Source of the DNA: Astragalus membranaceus
Lineage: Eukaryota > Streptophyta > Magnoliopsida > Fabales > Fabaceae
Length of the DNA stretch: 64,000 bases
NCBI GenBank assembly: GCA_039519185.1
Contig: CM076847.1
Coordinates: 82,063,100-82,127,099, forward strand
Direction: 5' to 3'
This document shows, one piece after another, positions 59,685 to 64,000 of this stretch. The position numbers and the translations under genes are program-made. Each line of letters begins with the position of its first letter. The first letter of the stretch is position 1. Under the pieces are notes generated by a model. It was not told the DNA's origin, did no database searches, and saw only the letters and a program-made list of their open reading frames with translations.

Positions 59685-60453
59685 TAGGGCTGTTCAAACA
59701 AAACATAAAACTGAACTGAACACCATAAGAACTAAACTTTTGATATCAGCACCGGACCACCCTTTCAAAAACAGTTCATGAACCTGAACTTTGTTTCAGT
59801 GAACCATAGTTCAAAGTTCGAACTGAACTTATACCAACAAAGTTAGTCAGCTGGTTTAACATTCTTCAGTTTTCATCTTCGTCAATCACTTCTCGCTTTG
59901 GTGCAACACCTAAAAACCACAGCCAGCACAATTGCTAAACTCTACCGTTAGCCCTAACTCATTGGAAAGTCATCCCTTTTTGATTTTCACTTCTCTGTCG
60001 TCAGCTTTGCATTATAGTCATATTTCGATGGTTCCCAATGTTATAGTTTTAGGCTCATTTTTTTAATTGATACCATTTGCTTATAGACAGTGGAAATTCT
60101 TTCTCTAACAGATCATGATACTCTTCCACGCATCCTTGAGGTCGTTGAATCAGCTTGTAAATTGAGATTTTTAGTAATAGTTTAGAATAAAAACTTAAAT
60201 TTTGATGAACGGTTGAGTTCAAGATGTTTTTTGTAGAGTTCGATTCATTTTGCATCCAAAAGTTTAGATAAAAACAGTTCAAAAAATTCACTTTTTGAAC
60301 CAGTTAAGTTCAAGAAAAAAAACAGTGAACTGAACCAACAACATAGTTCAGTTCGGTTAGTAAGAACTGTTTAGGCAGCTCGGTTCGGTTCGGCGAACCA
60401 TTTTGATCAGTTCGGTTCGGTTCTTTGTCTGAACCAAACCATGAACAACCCTA
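59685..60453. mobile_element. MITE-like element with 12-bp inverted ends
   Basis: Ends TAGGGCTGTTCA (59685) and TGAACAACCCTA (60442-60453) are inverted copies with one mismatch. The 769-bp interior is rich in GAACTGAAC and CGGTTCGGTTCGG words and holds no real gene. The end sequence resembles hAT-type MITEs. Flanking 8-bp words do not match, so the class is tentative. Confidence 0.5.
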
Positions 60454-61400
60454 CATATATAAGGGTAGATTAATGCATCAAGTGTACTAATATTGAATAA
60501 TAAGTAAATAATAAACAATTTTAGGTAAATTATATTTGTGGCCCTTTAAATTATATTGTATACTGAGTTAGTTATTTAAGTTCTTCTATCCATTTAGGTC
60601 TTTTAAGTTTCGAAGTGCTAGCATGGCTTTCTAGTTTCCTTTATACTCCGTTTAAAAAAAGTTCTACATACTTGTTAGGGAATTTCTATATGTATAGCTG
60701 AGTCATTATTTTTAATTTTTATAAAATAAAGCAAATGTGGAATAATCTCTTAACCAATTCATCTTATTGTCATGAACTCTAATTTCATATTCTTTTACTA
60801 AACTTCAAGTCTAGTAAACAAGTTTCGGTACCAAGGTTTTAAATTAAAAACTATATTTTTAAAGAGAAATGTTAGATGGTAAGAAAAAAAGTAAGAAACG
60901 TAAGAAAAACAAAACAAGGCATTTGGCGTGTAGTGTTAGTTGGTGTCTACATTTTAGCTTATAGTGTATTTCTTACATTTCTTACAAAAACTATTCTTAC
61001 TAAATAGCATTGCTCATTTTTAAATTATGCTTCACTAAGAAAATTTTTTTAAGCCAAATAGCTCCTTTTAGTTGCTTTTTCATTCGTTGGATGTTGTCTT
61101 TCACTCGAGAAAACCAACTGATACCAATTTTATAGCATATTATCAATGACCCAAAAAGCAAAAGACAATAATAAATTGGCAAATTAAAATTATAAAGTGT
61201 GAGAAAATTGATAAGGGGAAAAGGGGTAGTAACATTCTTTGACCAAATTCGTTGCGGGAGCCTAAGACTTCAAAAAGGAGCGTAGCGTCTCTCCCAAAGG
61301 CTACGGTGAAAATGAGATATATGTGTATGATATGAATAATAATATTTGATGCAATAATGTTAGATACTACGGACTGTTCGTACTATCTTTTTTTTTACGC
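60454..61400. other. AT-rich intergenic, nothing recognised
   Basis: No gene, RNA or clear repeat is visible. A short GC-richer patch at 61250-61310 has no identifiable function. Confidence 0.4.
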
Positions 61401-61404
61401 AAAA

Positions 61405-62100
61405 AAACTTAATTCATTTCATTCGAAGTCTCTTACATGTTGGTCTGAAATCAAAAAGTTGGCAGCTAGCATAATATTTCGACGTCATTGCAAGAGTGTG
61501 AGCAACAAAATTCGTTTGCCTCCGAACATAGCTAATCCTATTGCTTTGACTAGATGATAACATCGTATTACAAGAAGAAAAAATAACGCCTAAGTCTGTG
61601 TTGTGATTGTTGGTTCCTTTCACACCATTTACCACCGGTAGGCAATCCAGCTCAATGGTTACCGTTTGAAGACCCAACTCTCTCAATCATTCAATTGCAA
61701 ACTTGAGGCCTATAGCTTCGGCTTCTTCAGGAAGAGGGATGTTGAAATTCATAGTTTTAGCCTTGACAAACTCTCCCTTGTTGTCTCCGATGCACATACC
61801 AATACCATATATATCTACCTTCTTGATTAAATAATGCTGCATCCATATTACATTTTAGTTCCCCTTCATGTGGCTTTGTCCAGTGCTCCACAATGTTGTT
61901 GCGATAATGCTGCATCCATATTACATATTTTAGTTCAAATTCTGCTTATTTTTTGCAACCTCCCAATCCCATAAGTTGGCTCTCGCCCTTCTCCAAGCTA
62001 CGGCAACGAGTGTATCAGGAAGCGAGTGACTATCCGTACTATCTATTGGTGCTCTATTTGATAAGTAGATAGTAGTTGTTATGTACTCCCTCCCAAAATA
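61405..62100 (-). pseudogene. LINE-type RNase H (RVT_3) remnant
   Basis: Minus strand, decayed. Pieces of the plant RNase H-like domain read in order: HWTKPHEGELKCNMDAALF, a frameshift, then GIGMCIGDNKGEFVKAKT, PLPEEAEAIGLKFAIE, a TGA where Trp is usual (near 61689), and LRELGLQTVTIELDCLPVVNGV...YVRRQTNFVAHTLA. This is the C-terminal domain found on plant L1-type non-LTR elements and related host proteins. Further upstream a short WRRARANLWDWEVA piece fits the same family. A 30-bp block with ATAATGCTGCATCCATATTA is present twice (61834 and 61904), a small tandem duplication. At least one frameshift and one stop make it non-functional. Confidence 0.72.
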
Positions 62101-62412
62101 TATAAACAAAAGTGACAGTTTATGTAGTTTTTTATTATTTAGGACCATTGCTGGCTACCCACGGAGTGTCCCAACGCTTTCAACGAAGGACTAATCTCCG
62201 CTCGCTACTTGCGGCAAGGATTTCGCTGGCCAACACGCCTTTTTAAGGTGGGCGGGAATCGAACCCAGGAGCAAACCGGATCGACCCCCACTACGTAGCT
62301 CAGGGTAGCCCGACCACTGGGCTAGACGTGTTGGTTAACGGTTTATGTAGTTGATCCAACTTTTGAACTAAATACATCAACTTTCATTATTCCACTTTTA
62401 GTTATATTTTGG
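62086..62412. mobile_element. Stowaway-like MITE split by a SINE
   Basis: The left end TACTCCCTCCCAAAATATA is typical of plant Stowaway MITEs. The right end, read in reverse, gives CCCAAAATATAACTAAAAGTG, an inverted copy of CCAAAATATATAAACAAAAGTG on the left. The terminal CTCCCTC is missing at the right end. A SINE with a 12-bp target duplication lies in the middle. Confidence 0.55.
62130..62340 (-). mobile_element. tRNA-derived SINE
   Basis: About 211 bp on the minus strand between perfect 12-bp duplications GTTTATGTAGTT (62118-62129 and 62341-62352). The head has pol III promoter boxes: A-like TAGCCCAGTGG (62314-62324) and B GGTTCGATTCC (62255-62265). The tail is AT-rich, AATAATAAAAAA. SINEs are copied in trans by LINE enzymes. 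The box spacing and homology rule out a functional tRNA. Confidence 0.8.
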
Positions 62413-63390
62413 GCATGTTGTCATGTACATATATACTAAAAAGTTAATAATTATTACATATGTGTAAAAAAGCTTATATCTGTGTCATATTTATTTATAA
62501 AATTCTTATTCAATAGTTTATATCACATTAAATATTTATAACAATATATCTATAAATGATGATTAGTAATACACAGGTTATGTAATATTAAAGTAACATG
62601 TTACTTTTATTATAATATTCATGGTTAGTAATTTAATTAGTTTGTTTTAGATATGGATGTTTGTTGGATAATAGTGTTATTTCATGTAAATACCGTCTAT
62701 TAATATGTTTCAACTCAGAAATCCATAAATTGATAGATATGTAAAATATAAGATATTCATACTAAATATAATTTAGACTGTTTCATAAAAGTTCTTTACA
62801 AAAAATAACATTTAAAATCGTGAATCATAATAGAATATTTTTTATTAAAACAATACAAAAATTTGATTCTATGTATATTTACATTTAGATAGGAATATAA
62901 ATTAAAGAAATCCCTTAGATGAAATTTGTCATACTCTAATAACCTTAATAAGTACTGTTTTGATTTTAATTTTGAAATAATTAATTTATTTTGATGATGA
63001 ATGATTTTCTAATAAACAAAACTTATGTACCATATCACTGGTGTTGGTGTCGTTCTTCACTTAAAATTATTCATAGCTGCCAACAACAATGCAAACTCAT
63101 AAATATCTCAAAACCCATAACACATTGTATCCAGAAACTTTAATAAAAGGGGACAAGAAATAGTTATATATTAATTTTGCTCATGTATCCAACATTGAAC
63201 CAAAGGAGATACTGGTTCAAGGTTTAAAGATTTCGGTTCCACCGAAAATATTGAAACAACAATTTTTAAAAATTTATTATTTTATCTGGTCAAATTTTTT
63301 TATTATTTATTTTATGATGAGAAATATTAATTTTTTTAATATTCTTATATTATTAGATATAAACAAATTGAGTTAAATTGGACAAATTGA
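62413..63390. other. Very AT-rich intergenic, nothing recognised
   Basis: About one kilobase of AT-rich sequence without an open frame, repeat structure or RNA gene that I can support. Confidence 0.45.
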
Positions 63391-63392
63391 GT

Positions 63393-63580
63393 TAAATTGG
63401 TATGCACCGTCGGTATAAATTTTTTTACACTATCAACTAATCAAAAACCAATGTATGGGTGATTGCTAAGTTAGTTAGGGATGCAGACAAACATTTTTTA
63501 TGGCGTATCATTACAGGATTAGGTGACGGTGTAAAAAAATCTCCTACATCAATCGTGTATCTAAATTAAATCCAAAAATT
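63393..63580. mobile_element. Degenerate foldback MITE
   Basis: ATTTTTTTACACYRTCAMCTAATC-like blocks occur in inverted orientation at about 63418-63442 and 63517-63541. Outer blocks (GCACCGTCGGTATAAA) are weakly inverted too. This fits a family common in legumes, but the ends are not precise. Confidence 0.45.
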
Positions 63581-63759
63581 ATTTCCATGTAAATATTAGT
63601 TTGCATTTTATCATATAAATTTGGTCGTTCTTGTATTTACCCCAACTTTAAATTTACTTTCCAAATAAATGTTAAGATACTCCGGTCTTTTTACTAGAAA
63701 AAATAATCAGTTTTTTTGACCAAATAATCAATTTTTTTTATAAATTGTTCTGTACCTAG

Positions 63760-63905
63760 CATTATTTTGGTCGGCTGCTGTTGGTAGGTCTCTTGCTGCC
63801 CTGGCAGGAGGTCAGTGAGCGCCCCGGGGGGGGTACCTGCAAAGCCACTCCGACGCACAAGTATTGTGGTCAGTGAGCCCCCGTACAAATAGACTTAGAT
63901 CCGCC
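63760..63905. repeat. LTR fragment with conserved GGTACCTGC block
   Basis: GGTACCTGCAAAGCCACTCCGACGC and CAAGT parallel the block in the E LTR (2449-2480). The flanking sequence differs from E, so this is a piece of another, related LTR. No ends are visible. Confidence 0.55.
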
Positions 63906-64000
63906 ATTGCACATTGTATTGTTTTAGTGAAAACAACACCAACAAGAAATATAATACAAGAGCGTTTTTTCATCAAAAAAAAAAATCCGAAGTGTATTTG

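Noticed and set aside
62251..62324. Possible tRNA gene on the minus strand
   Set aside because: Pol III boxes are present, but no cloverleaf or acceptor stem is evident. The 12-bp target duplication and tail show a SINE.

Overview
This is a plant nuclear window. It holds one host gene, for a NOT4-type subunit of the CCR4-NOT complex, with GT-AG introns, at 51.4-59.4 kb. The rest is mostly nested LTR retrotransposons. The mix of elements (large Ogre-like elements with a tRNA-Arg-type primer site, an Athila-like element with a tRNA-Asp primer site, chromovirus-type elements with an initiator-Met primer site) and the legume-like MITEs and SINE suggest a temperate legume. The species assignment is inference.

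Layout. 1-1130 is unassigned. An unclassified AT-rich repeat R (1131-2331, 6072-6272, 23228-23832) is the oldest layer and was split by later insertions. Element E (2332-6066) is a young gag-only element with a 117-bp tandem array. Two chromovirus-type elements in opposite orientation, C (6273-11367, minus) and B (11368-23227, plus), are fused head to head. B is in turn split by A (13549-21527), an Ogre-like element with no protein-coding domains. A further LTR, F, starts at 23833 and ends at 51007. It is split by composite D (24044-49425), which has three LTRs and two internal regions of the same family as A but on the minus strand. D's central LTR is split by a nearly intact Athila-like element (27149-37722, minus).

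The order of events can be read from target-site duplications: GTTTC for E, GGAAT/GGGAT for A, TTTGG for D and GGAGT for Athila. The undisrupted right-hand LTR of D at 48.1 kb preserves the empty site of the Athila insertion. The Athila reading frame (gag, protease, reverse transcriptase, RNase H, integrase) is open apart from one TGA just before the first catalytic residue of integrase.

The most unusual signal is a 14-bp palindrome, GACGTTRYAACGTY. It occurs about 23 times in the Athila element, in LTRs, untranslated spacers and coding linkers (where it reads N/D-V-x-T-S), and I saw no full copy elsewhere in the window. The B/F LTR family and element C each carry their own clusters of short palindromes, so element-specific palindrome accumulation recurs here.

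The NOT4 gene has 13 coding exons that join in frame to about 878 codons: C4C4 RING, RRM, CCCH finger, then a long low-complexity tail. The flank beyond it holds foldback MITEs, a decayed LINE RNase H fragment, a SINE inserted in a MITE, and an LTR fragment.
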